From the NCBI GenBank assembly GCA_936432065.2, contig OW386292.2, positions 99,095,829 to 99,159,828 of the forward strand: a stretch of 64,000 bases of DNA, written 5' to 3'. The notes beneath the pieces were generated by a model that was given only the letters and a program-made list of their open reading frames with translations, ran no database searches and had not been told where the DNA came from. The position numbers and the translations under genes were made by a program. This DNA comes from Rutpela maculata. Taxonomy: Eukaryota > Arthropoda > Insecta > Coleoptera > Cerambycidae. Below are positions 53,500 to 64,000 of the stretch, piece after piece (position 1 is the stretch's first letter; the number at the start of each line of letters is the position of its first letter).

Positions 53500-55070
53500 T
53501 TCATTTTCAGGTTATCATTCGCGATAACAAGAGTAAGTACACACACAATGAACTATGACTTAAGACTATTAAACAACACCATCGGAATTTATTATCATCC
53601 TGAAACTGAAATGAAAATTGCAAACGACAAATGGACAATATTAACTTACAAAAACATATCTTTATTAAAACAGGTTTACAATCAAAACGTTGATTTAATA
53701 AACAACATAAACACGAGACTATTTTATGAAAACTCTCCAAGATTAAAATTCTTTTGCACAAGTACAAGTACAACCACACATAAGTTTAATTAACAAACAA
53801 TTAAAATCTATTGAAAACAAATTAACAGAAATTAAATATGATACCCCAAATAATCATTACAAAAGAGGAATATTAAATGATACAGGATCAATATGGAAAG
53901 CAATAACAGGAAACTTAGACGCATCAGATGGCGAATATTACACAGATTGTATTAACAAATTAAAAGACAACGAACATCAAATCGAAAATCTTTTAAAAAA
54001 TCAAATTTCATTGTTAGATATCTCAGATAACGAAAATTATTATGAAGCGAGATTTCAATTTATCGAAATTTGTGAACAAATCACAGAATCAAACATAATT
54101 ATTGAGAATGAATTAGATGACATAATTGAAAGCATAACTTTTGCAAGATTAAATACTTTACATCCCTCAATCATTCAACCAAACGAACTAGTAAACGAAT
54201 TACGAAAAATTTCTCAAAAATTACAACGGTCTATCTTATTTTGATATTATAAGCCTCAAAGCATTTCAAACTCAAGGAGAAATCGTATTTGTATTAGACA
54301 TACCATAGACATGTTTCATTTATACTCTATTCCAATCAAAGACAATCGAACACAACTTACTTACAACTTACTTACTTACAACATTACTTTATTCTGAAGA
54401 CTACAAAATATAATTAATTTCACAAAATACTTGGCTTGCAGCAATTACAAATTCAGTACCTTTTGTAATAAATTGTTTAGGACAATCTGAAACAAAAATT
54501 GTAGAACAAAATGTAATTTTAAATTTGAACCCACATTGTACAGCATATATAGGATCAACAAGAATATATGCAATTTATGAAAAAAAGGCATCAATCGAAG
54601 AAACAATTCAAATTCCTGAAATTAAATTTAATTTTGTTCTCATTTACCAAAAGAAGTACCAAAATTAAAACCATTAAAAATCTTAAAACTAAACCTTGAC
54701 GAATTAAATATTGCTGAACACAAATTAAATCAGTATAGTAAAAATCTTGACAAGCTAATAAATGAACCTTTTATTCAAAAATATATTTCATGGTTCACTT
54801 ATTTTATAATAGCTTTGGTCACAATACTTATAATTTTAATTATACTCTGTAAATGTAGAAAAGATATCGAAAAATAGGAATAGTCTTAGGAAACACCCCA
54901 AGACCAGATTACCCTGATGATAACCCTAGAAATTTCTTAACGAAATTTAGAAGACATGTAACCCCATTAAGAAGACAACCGATTAGAAGAAATTTTGGTG
55001 ATCCAACCAACCGCAGAAGAAGAAATCGATTTAAATCCTAATTCACAAAAATTAGTTTCAAGACAAACTT
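53500..55070 (+). pseudogene. env remnant (baculovirus F-like glycoprotein)
   Basis: The reading starts near 53,548 with the GIYY-type N-terminal pattern of errantivirus envelope proteins. A basic KRG cleavage-site-like motif followed by a fusion-peptide-like stretch lies near 53,861-53,930 in another frame, and the helical ectodomain covers 53,930-54,243. Decayed frames follow. A hydrophobic transmembrane segment rich in Ile, Leu and Val is at about 54,785-54,855, ending in a Cys/Lys-rich cytoplasmic start. In the family this protein mediates cell entry; here stops and frame changes throughout exclude a product. Confidence 0.7.
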
Positions 55071-55091
55071 GACCCATAATTTTTAATCTTC

Positions 55092-55103
55092 GTAGGGAGG
55101 AAT
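55092..55103 (+). promoter_or_regulatory. Polypurine tract
   Basis: GTAGGGAGGAAT immediately precedes the 3' LTR start, the normal site of plus-strand priming. Confidence 0.7.
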
Positions 55104-55498
55104 TGTTATATCCTATTTAATCATGATAATATTAAGATTTAACCTTGACTTAATTATTTAGTATTCATTAAGATAAGAAATTCTTTATGTTCATTATGCA
55201 TTATCCATTCATAAAGTAAAGACGCTTACTAAGCTCTATCAGCATAAAAACTGCAAACCATGTAACCTTCAAAATTAAATACCTCTTTGTTAGAAAAAGT
55301 AATAAGTAGGGCTAGTATTGTATCGAGCCAACATTCTAATTCAGGTTCTAATAATTCTAATTAAATCATTCCTAATATACATTCTAATTTGTTATTATAA
55401 CTCCACGACATTATTGTAATTGTAACTCAACATTGTACAAAGTGTAAAAATAAAAAATCATTTAAAAAAAAATCACCGTTCTTGTTACGACTATAACA
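55104..55498 (+). repeat. 3' LTR of the errantivirus-like element
   Basis: 395 bp from TGTTATA to TATAACA, a 7-bp terminal inverted repeat. It matches the 5' LTR with scattered substitutions and small indels. The Jockey-like RT sequence resumes directly after it. Confidence 0.9.
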
Positions 55499-55790
55499 GG
55501 GATACCGTGTGGGTTAAATTTACACAGATTTCTTCAAGGCATTTGATAAAGTAGATCACACATAGCTTCTAAACGAATTATCTCGGTATATTAATAGCAT
55601 AGTCTATTGAAATAGTTAAAATCATATTTAAGAGACCGAGTTCGGGTTGTAAAAGTTAAAAACTATTATTCTCATGAAATTCAAGTTAGGTCAGGTGTTC
55701 CTCAAGGGGGGCACTTGGCACCTTTGCTGTTCAATCTAGTTATTAATGATGTTGTAAAATGCATAATACTTAATTTCCAAAAAATGCTCC
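55499..55790 (+). pseudogene. Jockey/CR1-like reverse transcriptase, downstream half
   Basis: Continues the gene cut at 40,454: IYTDFFKAFDKVDHT near 55,517-55,560 (RT catalytic block with the first Asp), then RVRVVKVKNYYS and VRSGVPQGG near 55,638-55,712 and LLFNLVINDVV near 55,728. The YxDD box is not found; homology ends near 55,790. Confidence 0.7.
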
Positions 55791-56400
55791 ATTTCCAGAT
55801 TGGACAAAACTTTACTGTGACATCTTGATTACATTTCCACAAAAAAAATTGAACTCACTAGTTAAAATCATATCCTTCTATCCTTTTTTAACCTATATGG
55901 GGATGAAAAGCACTCGTATACATTTAAGAACTACAGTTCTATAAAAAAATGTTTGCATCTTTCAGCATGGTAAAAAACTGAAGTCGAAGGATCTGCCTTT
56001 TCACCCCCCTCTCCCGGGGGGTGAAAATCGCGATCACGGCTGCACAGCAGTATATTTATCGGTCAATTTATCTATCGGCTCATCGTTTCTGAACAGATCA
56101 ATTTTTAAGTAATTTTTAGTAGTTGGTACCGTAGCTAGGAAAATATGTTTAGTCAGGATTTTTTTTTAGAGAAAATTTTTAATGTTCAAGGTCACACTGT
56201 CTAAAATGAAAAGTTAAGAATTTCAAGGTACAAAATAAGTTTCATAATTTTTTAAACAATTCTGATCAATGTTGAAATCTCACATGCCCAGGCGTGGATA
56301 TAATAGCAAAGCCATTAAAGTAGGCAACTGTTTTTTATTATAGAAAAAAAAAGTTTAGAAATGCAATAAGTAACATGAGTTTATTCTTAACAAAAGCAGC
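55791..56400. other. Interval without a recognised gene
   Basis: Contains a C/G run CCCCCCTCTCCCGGGGGGTG near 56,004 that can fold on itself; otherwise AT-rich, no coding frame. Confidence 0.25.
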
Positions 56401-56406
56401 TAGTTC

Positions 56407-56850
56407 TCATACTGTAATGCTCAGAGATAATAAATGAGGAAAATTTTTAATTTTTAGCTTTTGTGCCGCCGACACAATCGAGTGGAACTGAGCGGCACTA
56501 GTACTGTCTACTTTGTACGTTATTTTATGGTCTGTTTCAGAAGATTCTTTCGGGCGACTACCATTATTTCGTCTTGGGGAATGATCTATTAAATTTATAG
56601 GAGTATTTGGTATTTTTTCAAGCCAGATCAAATTTAGATTTATCGTTTTTAAATTCTTCCGCAAACTGAGCACAGATTACAATCATATTCACAGTTATTT
56701 GTAGCTCTGCCTTGAGCAATATTCTACAGATAATACGTTTTTCCACTTTATGGGCATATAGGAAAACACTCGTTCTATGAAAGAATTAGAAGGAGATCTT
56801 TCGTCCCCAAACAAATTAGTTGATTCTCGATCTTCCGCATCTCGATTCAT
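56407..56850 (-). pseudogene. C-terminal hAT transposase fragment (minus strand)
   Basis: On the minus strand, NLFGDERSPSNSFIERVFSYM (near 56,800) fits the hAT dimerisation motif with the conserved Glu-Arg, followed through stops by a longer frame to 56,407 (SLRKNLKTINLN...). The type resembles the C-terminus of the family whose N-terminal part is at 58,693-59,982 on the opposite strand, but they need not be one insertion. Confidence 0.5.
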
Positions 56851-57130
56851 GGATCGGCACTCTTCTATCTTACAAAATATTATATGTTAAAAATCGGACA
56901 TATGCTCATCCAGTCGGGATCCGGGACAATCCTCTAAAAATCGGGACAGGTGGCAACCCTGTTTTTGTGGTAATAGTGGAAAAAAGTAAAAAGCATGAAA
57001 AAAAAGTAAGTTATGTTACTCTGGCGTATAGCCGAATCATAAGAATGTATTGGAAACATTTCAAGTTGCCTTGCGATTTACGTTTTAGAAATGTCAAATT
57101 ATAGATTTTGCGTTTTGACGTTTAAGTTAA

Positions 57131-57559
57131 CACGTTGGCTGCCGCAATGTTAAAAAAAAGAAAATCTCACTGGCCACCACAATGTTTCATTTTATTTAAG
57201 GTACTTGCATACTGATAAGAGCGAATTTAGTGTTGGATTTAATAAACTAAAGCGCGAGAGAGATAGAGTAAAAGGATTTGGCAATGCTGTATTAAATAAG
57301 ATTGTCATAACTGTCATATACTAATCTGCTTGTCACCGCGAAATAATTAAATATAGTACAACTTATTTAAAAATGTCAGAACAGCTAAAATATAAAGGCA
57401 GGTTTATTAAAAAAGTGCCCTAAAAAAACATTTAAAACTTAAAAACGGTATTAGAAATAATAAACCCGACTCCAACCTTTCAGACCCTATGTGGGTACAT
57501 GCGGCCATTACTATCAATTCGCTGAGACACCACGTTGGGTACATGCGGCAGTCAACGTG
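57131..57559. mobile_element. piggyBac-type MITE, 429 bp, TTAA target duplication
   Basis: CACGTTGGCTGCCGCA (57,131-57,146) is inverted as TGCGGCAGTCAACGTG (57,544-57,559), 15 of 16 matching. Both ends are flanked by TTAA (57,127-57,130 and 57,560-57,563), the hallmark of piggyBac-superfamily insertion. An inner GGGTACATGCGGCC near 57,492 echoes the right end. No ORF of note. Confidence 0.85.
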
Positions 57560-57769
57560 TTAATTTGGAAATTTACCTTACCCTTACTTTAATAAGGAAA
57601 TTAAGGAGAGTCATAGAAAAAAGTATTGCATGAAACTCATGCAGTGTTTTTTTTTAAAGTACCACTTTCTACACTTGTTGCAAAAATATTATTTGTTGGT
57701 TAGAAACCTAGCCTATAAACAGTTTCTTTATATTCTTTTTCTTTTATAGTTATATAAATAACTAAAATT

Positions 57770-58258
57770 TCTTACCTTGTTCCTTCAGTTTCATCGTCAA
57801 CTTCTACTTTAAATTCTTGTTTGTCAACTTCAATAAAACTTTTATTATCGATGACTATATTTTGCTTTAACAAAGTATTGAAAAAGTTTAATCTCTTCTG
57901 TATTAGAAATTATGTCAATCTCCTCTTTTATCGTATTTGATAATCCAAGATTTTCTTCATAGAAATTATCATTATCTTCATTGACTTCTATTTTAATTCT
58001 AGTATCGTTAACATCATCTTTCGTTTCACGTTCTTCGTCAAAGACATCATCTTCTTCCTCTTTACATAAACACTTTACAGTTAGACTCAATTTGTTTTCT
58101 AATTCTGCTTTGTGATATGAAAAGACATCATCACTTTCCATATATTCCACTTGTTTTTCATTCTTTATTTTGAACCTCTTTTCAACAATTTCATCAAAAA
58201 CATCATCTACTTCGATGTTCACCTTAGTACTATCATTAGGTTGTTTGGTTTCAAACAT
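57770..58258 (-). CDS. Acidic exon of a possible host gene (zinc-finger-protein-like N-terminus)
   Basis: Minus-strand ORF, ATG at 58,256-58,258, 137 codons to a stop at 57,845. It is rich in Asp, Glu and Val with repeats such as VEVDDVFDEI, EEEDDVFDEE and IKEEIDI. Acidic EVD/IKEE stretches like these are frequent in the N-terminal exons of insect C2H2 zinc-finger genes, though no finger is seen here. A one-base shift near 57,870 would extend the frame to IEVDKQEFKVEVDDETEGT and a good donor, AAG|GTAAGAA, at about 57,774, suggesting an upstream coding exon. Downstream exons would lie at lower coordinates but were not found. GTCAAATGTCA at 58,295 lies just upstream. Composition differs from the transposases nearby. 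Confidence 0.4.
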
Positions 58259-58692
58259 TGTAATTTTTGCCTTTTTGTTTAATTTTAAGTATTGTCAAAT
58301 GTCACAACATTAGAAGAAGTCAGGGAAAATTCAGGGAAATCACAAAATCTTAACAATTGTCAGGGAATTTTAACAAAACCACTGGAAATTGATTAGGCCC
58401 AGAATCAACAGTTAATGAAATATATTTTTAATTAACTTTTACTAAAATAAAAAATGCAACTTCATCAAAATCCAATTTCATGTTTTCCGGTTTTAATCCT
58501 CGACCGCGTTGGTCGACACAGCTAACCGAAGTAAATTCGCCAAAAAACGCTTTTCGGTTGAGCTCCTAAATGACAGATGTCACATACTACCATCTTCATA
58601 CTAGAGTTGTAAAATGGGTATTTTTATGTCTATGGTATGTGAAAGTGAATAAATACAAATACTATTATTTTAGTTGTTTGTACGTAAATAAG

Positions 58693-59985
58693 GTAGGTAT
58701 TGGGTCAACGAAAAAATTAATCCTGAGTGGTCTAAAGTGTTTAGTAATGTACAAAAGGATGTTTTTAAGGCACGGTGTAAATTATGCAATAAGTGCATTG
58801 ATTTAAGCAACATGGGAAAGCAAGCTCTTATTAGTCACGAAAAGAGTGGAAGTCACAAAAAAAATTGAAATGGTATTTCAATTTAACAAAATTAACTTCA
58901 ATACACATCAAAATAATAAAATATAAGTAGATGAAAGGATATAATTGAATGCTGAGTCTACTATTTCTAATTTTGTTTTGAGCTCACAGGTAGGTATTAA
59001 AATAAACTATAAAAATAATCAATCAAATTATTTTTAAAAATAATTATATTATTAGGTAACAGATGCAGAAATATTATGGTGCTTAAATATAATTGCTACA
59101 AATTAAAGTTACAATTCGTGTTCTAACATCAATACCCGTTATAAAAGCCATGTTTCCAGATAGCGAAATTGCCAAAAAAATGTGTTTGGGGTACACTAAT
59201 GCTTCTTACGTAATAAGTTATGGACTGGCTCCATATTTTAGACAAACTTTAGATGACCCAGTGCGATCACTATGTTGTATGCTTCGATGAAGCGTTGAAC
59301 AAAATAGTACAGGCCGGACAAATGGATATTTACATAAGATTTTATGATACAAATAAAAACAAGGTAGAGACAAGATTTTTTACTTCAGTTTTTATGAAGT
59401 ATACAACAGCGGAGGATATTCTGAAATATTTCTTAGAAGGCATGAAATTATTAATTACATTTAAATCGAATTTTACAAGTAAAGTATCAATTACTTAATT
59501 TTTTTGTTTGTTATTTACTATATTATTTTAGATATCCATGGATGGACCCAACGTTAACTGGAATTTTTTTTCATTGTTAAAAGAGCGACAACTTCAAGTT
59601 ACAGACAAGAAAATTTTAAATATTGAATCTTGTGGTCTTCATATTGTCTATGGAGCTTTGCAATATGGTCACAAAGCTTGCCATTGGCAAATTAATGAAT
59701 TTCTTAGAGGCATTTACTACCTTTAAAGTTCTTACCAAATGTGAAAAATTCCCAACAAAACTTTGCACTACTAGATGGGTGGAGAATGCAAGTGCAGCCA
59801 AAACAGCACTTGAAATAATAGATAACATAAAACTGTATGTTGAAGAAAAAAAAACAAAATTACCTACAAACATTTCAATAAAAAATGTAAAAAGAGGTTT
59901 AGGTGATAAGCTTATTAAAGCAAAGCTGGCATTTTTTAAATTAAGTCAGGGTAGGAAAAAAATAAAAAATACAAGTGGATAGACA
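58693..59985 (+). pseudogene. hAT-like transposase, N-terminal and central parts, decayed
   Basis: A BED-like zinc finger at 58,700-58,870 (FKARCKLCNKCIDLSNMGKQ then HEKSGSHKK) is followed by AMFPDSEIAKKMCLGYTNAS near 59,145 and VVCFDEALNKIVQAGQMD near 59,276 (first catalytic Asp). Next are MDGPNVNWNF near 59,538 (second Asp block), SCGLHIVYGALQYGHKA near 59,628, and TRWVENASAAKTALEI near 59,770, ending near 59,985. Several frame changes and an intron-like interval near 59,490-59,530 separate the pieces. I recognise the family as a hAT lineage common in insects and fish genomes. The C-terminus is absent here. Confidence 0.65.
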
Positions 59986-60162
59986 CTTAATAAAATTTAT
60001 CGCTAAAGTCACGGTATTTCTGGGAAAAAAACAGTGAAGTAACTTTGTCACTCTGGAATCTAAAAAATCTTAGCTGTTATAACGAGTAAAATAAATCTTT
60101 TTTTCTCTTTCTAATTACTCATTTTTAACATTTTTCTTAGTGAATAGAAGAATATAGTCTAT

Positions 60163-62441
60163 GAAATAGCGTGCAAATTCGACGACGAATGGTTACTGTC
60201 TGCCAGTCGGTAATCGGAGAAACCATATAAGTACATTTTTTTCTCTCTGGAACTTTTTGGTGTGGTGGGGGGATATGGAGGGAGGGGGACTTTTTTTTTC
60301 GATCGAATGGTAACCAATATCTGTACGCATAGATATGTACTTCTCATACCCCAATTATGCTGGCAGACGAAACTTCCGGTCGGCGCGCGGGGTAACCGGA
60401 AATTAAAAAAAAAAACATTTTTAGTTACCGGACCAAAACTGGAGCAAAATTTTTGTTTCGGTGTGTACAGTACTGGACTGTAGTAGCATACATTTCTGTC
60501 GATCGGTTTTTGCGTAATTTGCGATCAAAGTGGCGAAAAATGAAAAAAAAACTTTAAATTTGGACAAAAAATATCTAAAATTGAAGAAAACGTCTGCCCA
60601 GCCAGCTTATGGTTCACACTAACTTCGGCTGGCAAATATTTTTTCCAAACCACTTTTTGAAGGGTTAAATTTTTTTTTCAGTTTTCCGTGTCTCCATTTT
60701 TTTTTATTAATATAAAGAAATGTCCTTTGGATATGTTACTACAGCAGGAAATACGAAGAATTTGAGCTTTTGATCATCTTGATCCGTTCATAATTAATAG
60801 AGTTATTAACAAAAAAAAAACAACTATTTTTCAATCGTGCTTTGCTATAAATATTGCTCTAATAGGACTGTCATTTTTTGGTTTCTAAAAATCAATAAAG
60901 GATGGAATTATCATATGCAAGTTTCATTTTTTTTTAATTTCAATGGTTTCTCAGTGTTTTTGATTTTTCAAATCAGCCGCCGAGCGCTCCGCTTTCAGCC
61001 TCAAGCTGACAGTGGTACTCACTGCGCTGCTACTCCACTACCACCTCTACCAGCAAACACAAATGGCATCTATTACATTATCGATGCCAATTTTGACAAA
61101 TTTAGGTAAATTTAGGCAAAAATTAGCTCCAATTTCCCAAAAAAAAAAGTCATTGATGCAACTTTCAGCAATAGATTGCTAAACATGTCAAAGTTATGCC
61201 AAAAATAAAAAACCTGGCAAAAAAAAACTTTACAGTGTAAGGAACTGATGTTAATAAAAAGGCGTCAAAAATGACAATTTTGATATGGTCATGGGAAGAA
61301 ATGAAGAACTCAACGACGAGAACATGTTTGACGAAGACGAAAACCCTGATTTTGATAGTTGCATAGATGAAGATGAAGATTTTTAACGTTTGTTATATAA
61401 AATAAACTTTAGAAAAACTTTAAATATATTTTTATCTCAATGTTATTTTTTAAATTTATGTAATTCGAGTTAATTTTATTATTATTATCATTTTTGTAAC
61501 GGCCTACCGAGACTGCTTGTAGAGGTAGTGGGGGCTAGCAGCGCAGTGAGTGCCACTGTCCGCTTGAGGCTGAAAGCGGAGCGCTCGGCGGCTGATTTGA
61601 AAAATCAAAAACACTGAGAAGCCATAGAAATAAAAAGAAAATGAAACTTGCATATCATAATTCCATCCTTTATTGATTTTTAGAAACCAAAAAATGACAG
61701 TCCTATTAGAACAATATTAGGAGCAAAGCACGATTGAAAAATAGTTGTTTTTTTTGTTAATAACTATATTAATTATGCACGGATCAAGATGATCAAAAGC
61801 TCAAATTCTTCGTATTTCCTGCTGTAATAATATATCCAAAGGACATTTCTTTATATTAATAAAAAAAATGGAGACACGGAAAACTGAAAAAAAAAAAAAT
61901 TTAACCCTTCAAAGAGTGGTTTGGGGGGGTTAAATTTGAAAAAAATGTCTGCCAGACGAGGTTAGTGTTCTTTAGTACCTTGTGAACCATAATATGGCTA
62001 GGCAGACGTTTTCTTCAATTTTAGATATTTTTTGTCAAAATTCAAAGTTTTTTCCATTTTTCGCCACTTTGATCACAAATTACGCAAAAACCGACCGACA
62101 GAAATGTCTGCCACTACAGTCCAGTACTGTATATACCGAAACAAAAATTTTGCGCCAACTTTGGTCCGGTAACTAAAAATTTTTTTTTTAATTTCCGGTT
62201 ACCGCGCGCCGACCGGAAGTTTCGTCTGGCGGCGTAATTGGGGTATGAGAAGTACATATACTAACAACCTATGTGGACAGATATCGGTAACCATTCGATT
62301 AAAGAAAAAAGTCCCCCTCTCTCCCTATCCCCCCACCATACCAAAAAGTTCCAGAGAGAAAAAAAATTTGTACTTATATGGTCTCTCCGATTACCGACTG
62401 GCAGACGGTAACCATTCGTCGTCGAATTTGCACGCTATTTC
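60163..62441. mobile_element. Giant fold-back element, about 0.9-kb inverted arms
   Basis: The left arm (60,163-about 61,055) and right arm (about 61,515-62,441) are inverted copies. GAAATAGCGTGCAAATTCGA starts the left arm and closes the right arm inverted; AGCCGCCGAGCGCTCCGCTT near 60,975 is inverted near 61,585. Many short poly(T/A) runs differ in length. The 460-bp centre holds an acidic mini-ORF and a polyadenylation signal. A target duplication could not be fixed. No transposase domain is visible; it is probably a deletion derivative. Confidence 0.85.
61291..61386 (+). pseudogene. Acidic C-terminal coding remnant inside the fold-back element
   Basis: Thirty-one codons from ATG at 61,291 (MGRNEELNDENMF, DEDENPDFDSC, ending DEDEDF) to TAA at 61,384-61,386, followed within 20 bp by ATAAAATAAA. 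This looks like the acidic tail of a larger protein with its own polyadenylation signal, left after deletion of most of the gene. The parent family is unknown. Confidence 0.4.
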
Positions 62442-62560
62442 CTAGAATAATAGATAGTGAGTATGGAGGGAAAATACAGAAATATGAACGCATACACAGA
62501 CACCACACATAACCGCAGGATCGAAGCAGATCTGCCACGCCGTAATTCGCGTGAATTTTG
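62442..62560. other. Short interval after fold-back element
   Basis: No feature seen. Confidence 0.2.
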
Positions 62561-62786
62561 ACCTGCATTTACTGTATTGTATTTATTACAGGTACACTTA
62601 GCCACATTTCAACTATATCCAATGAATTCCCTATACATTTGTTCATGTATTGGAAAAGTCCCAGAATTTATCTTCAAAACTGTAGAGAGTTATAAGGATA
62701 AGATCGTGAAAATCGCTATTTCTGATCATGATGAGATTGATCATATTTTCGAAAAAATGCATACAAGTAAACGAACTTTTGTATGA
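62561..62786 (+). CDS. Unidentified terminal-exon-like ORF
   Basis: TTGTATTTATTACAG at 62,577-62,591 is a good 3' splice site, followed by an open frame of about 65 codons (VHLATFQLYPMNS..., KTVESYKDKIVKIAISDHDE, ending KMHTSKRTFV) to a stop at 62,784-62,786. The frame extends across the acceptor, so the exact exon start is uncertain. I do not recognise it; it could be the last exon of a host or transposon gene. Confidence 0.3.
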
Positions 62787-63690
62787 ACATTCGAAAAGTA
62801 TACATTTTTGCCGAAAAGTGACATTTTATTTTTTTCAATGGGTCAATTTCTCGACAAGTTACAGCCTCCAATATATTATAAAAAAAAATCATAAAGCAAG
62901 GAAAAATGATTTGAGATGTACTTTTTTTGAATCCACGTTACTACAATTTAATAAACCATGATAATTATGAAGTATACACACTTTTCAATAGTTCTCAATG
63001 AAGAAAGAATTTTTTTGAAGGGGTTTTATTTTTTTCTATAGTTTTTTTATTGCGACGATTAAGTTCGGGCGTGATAATATATATAACTATATTTTTCCTA
63101 TCCATCCTTTGCTTGTATTGTTTAAAACAAAAAAGCATCGGAAAGTTACAATTTCCATCTTTTAAATGAACTAACATTCATATATATTGAACAAATTCTG
63201 ATTTAGTGACATGTAATTCAGTGCGTTGGTGTCACAGTCATGCGTATTCAAGCCCGCGCACGCATGGATCTCGCTCCGAGTTATAACGTTATTTGACTAT
63301 TTTTGCCGGGAATACCGTAACTTTAACGATAAATTTTGTTAAGACATTTTTTGTTCATAAATACGTGATCTATCTATCTGTATTTTTTATTTTTCCTTAG
63401 ATTGACTTCATTTCAACATTTTGACAAAATGGATGAAACATTTTTTTTCATTTTTTTCACTATTTTTTTATATTCTGCGTCCGAGCGAAATGTAAACTTT
63501 CCATATTCTATACACCTTCACGAACTCATAAAAAAATATATTCATTTTGCAAGTTTTTGAAGGTAAATACCTTCGTCGACTGGGCTAATTAGATTTATTA
63601 TGCTTCTCTCTTTAATGTAGCTTAAAGCTGATAACAAACTTAATAATGATGGTTGGGTGTAGTATTCAACCTTAAACATACTGTCTTTTT
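62787..63690. other. AT-rich interval, no gene recognised
   Basis: Weak tRNA-like B-box resemblance near 63,228-63,240 only; not enough to call a SINE. Confidence 0.25.
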
Positions 63691-63986
63691 TCATATTTCA
63701 TATTATTTTATATTTCATATTTCATATTATTTTATATTTTATATTTCATATTTTATATTTCATATTATTTCATATTTCATATTTCATATTTCATATTTCA
63801 TATTTCATATTTCATATTTCATATTTCATATTTCATATTTCATATTTCATATTTCATATTTCATATTTCATATTTCATATTTCATATTTCATATTTCATA
63901 TTTCATATTTCATATTTCATATTTCATATTTCATATTTCATATTTCATATTTCATATTTTATATTTTATATTTTATATTTTATTTA
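63691..63986. repeat. 7-bp satellite (ATTTCAT)n, about 40 units
   Basis: An almost uninterrupted array of the heptamer ATTTCAT with ATTTTAT variants clustered at both edges, the usual pattern of a tract that expands from the middle. Its open frame (ISYFIFH repeats) is a by-product. Confidence 0.95.
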
Positions 63987-64000
63987 GCTGATACAATTTA

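Larger units (their letters stand above)
40455..55498 (+). mobile_element. Endogenous errantivirus-like LTR retrotransposon, 15 kb with nested insertions
   Basis: Flanked by two similar LTRs (40,455-40,861 and 55,104-55,498) and containing, in order, primer-binding site, gag, protease, RT, RNase H, integrase remnant, env remnant and polypurine tract. This gene order with a baculovirus-F-like env is that of insect errantiviruses (gypsy-like endogenous retroviruses). Internal length without the two large insertions (3.8 and 3.85 kb) is about 7.4 kb. All genes carry stops, frameshifts or deletions. It is inserted in a Jockey-like RT gene. Confidence 0.9.

Noticed and set aside
63180..63290. Possible tRNA-derived SINE (B-box-like TATTCAAGCCC)
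   Set aside because: No convincing A box at the right distance, no tail and no second copy in the window.
63653..63991. 112-codon ORF of ISYFIFH repeats
   Set aside because: Translation of a 7-bp satellite.

Overview
This is a eukaryotic, AT-rich, gene-poor window that reads as insect (at least arthropod) DNA made almost entirely of transposable elements piled into one another. The repertoire points that way: R4/R2-like, CR1/Jockey-like and I/R1-like non-LTR retrotransposons, an env-bearing Ty3/gypsy element of the errantivirus kind, a THAP P element, piggyBac-type ends, several hAT lineages, pogo/Tigger, HTH-type mariner relatives and a DIRS/Crypton-like tyrosine recombinase. I cannot name the species. 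No conserved housekeeping gene, rRNA, tRNA or CRISPR array was seen. Only a few exon-like ORFs (opening exon at 61-341, an acidic exon at 57,775-58,258 on the minus strand, exon-like pieces near 19.3-19.7 kb and 62.6 kb) could belong to host genes.

Layout. 0-0.9 kb: exon-like ORF, then a decayed LTR/primer-binding-site remnant. 0.9-4.6 kb: non-LTR element with ORF1 fused by internal deletion to RT-RNase H (endonuclease lost). 4.8-6.3 kb: two satellite-like arrays around a gag-like fragment. 7.8-15.6 kb: decayed errantivirus pol, split by a 5.6-kb hAT-type transposon (9156-14797, 14-bp TIRs, 8-bp target duplication), which itself contains a nearly intact CR1/Jockey-like element. 16.5-18.2 kb: pogo transposase broken by a 754-bp duplicate of the neighbouring hAT-end/errantivirus junction. 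18.2-24.2 kb: MITE-like element, unidentified exons, truncated R4-like element, ZMYM/DUF4371-type hAT remnant and a DDE_Tnp_4 scrap. 24.8-31.4 kb: tandem duplication, a long-TIR transposon with a FEN1/PIN-like ORF, a fold-back MITE, a YqaJ-nuclease remnant and a tyrosine recombinase. 33.7-39.7 kb: solo LTR with a duplicated primer-binding site, two mariner remnants of opposite orientation, a P-element remnant.

40.0-55.8 kb is the clearest nested structure. A Jockey-like reverse-transcriptase gene is split by a 15-kb LTR retrotransposon (LTRs 40455-40861 and 55104-55498; gag, protease, RT, RNase H, integrase and env remnants). Its pol region is split again by a 3.8-kb fold-back element (43417-47222, 5-bp duplication ACCAT) and a 3.85-kb BED-type hAT element (48626-52471, perfect 8-bp duplication CTGAAAAC).

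56.4-64 kb: two pieces of another hAT family in opposite orientation, a 429-bp piggyBac-type MITE, a candidate host exon, a 2.3-kb fold-back element with roughly 0.9-kb arms, and a 300-bp array of a 7-bp repeat. Almost every coding region carries frameshifts, stops or deletions; the least damaged are the hAT transposase at 49-51.4 kb and the CR1-like element at 9.5-13.2 kb. The genes do not form a pathway; each block is a selfish element, and their order of arrival can be read from the nesting.
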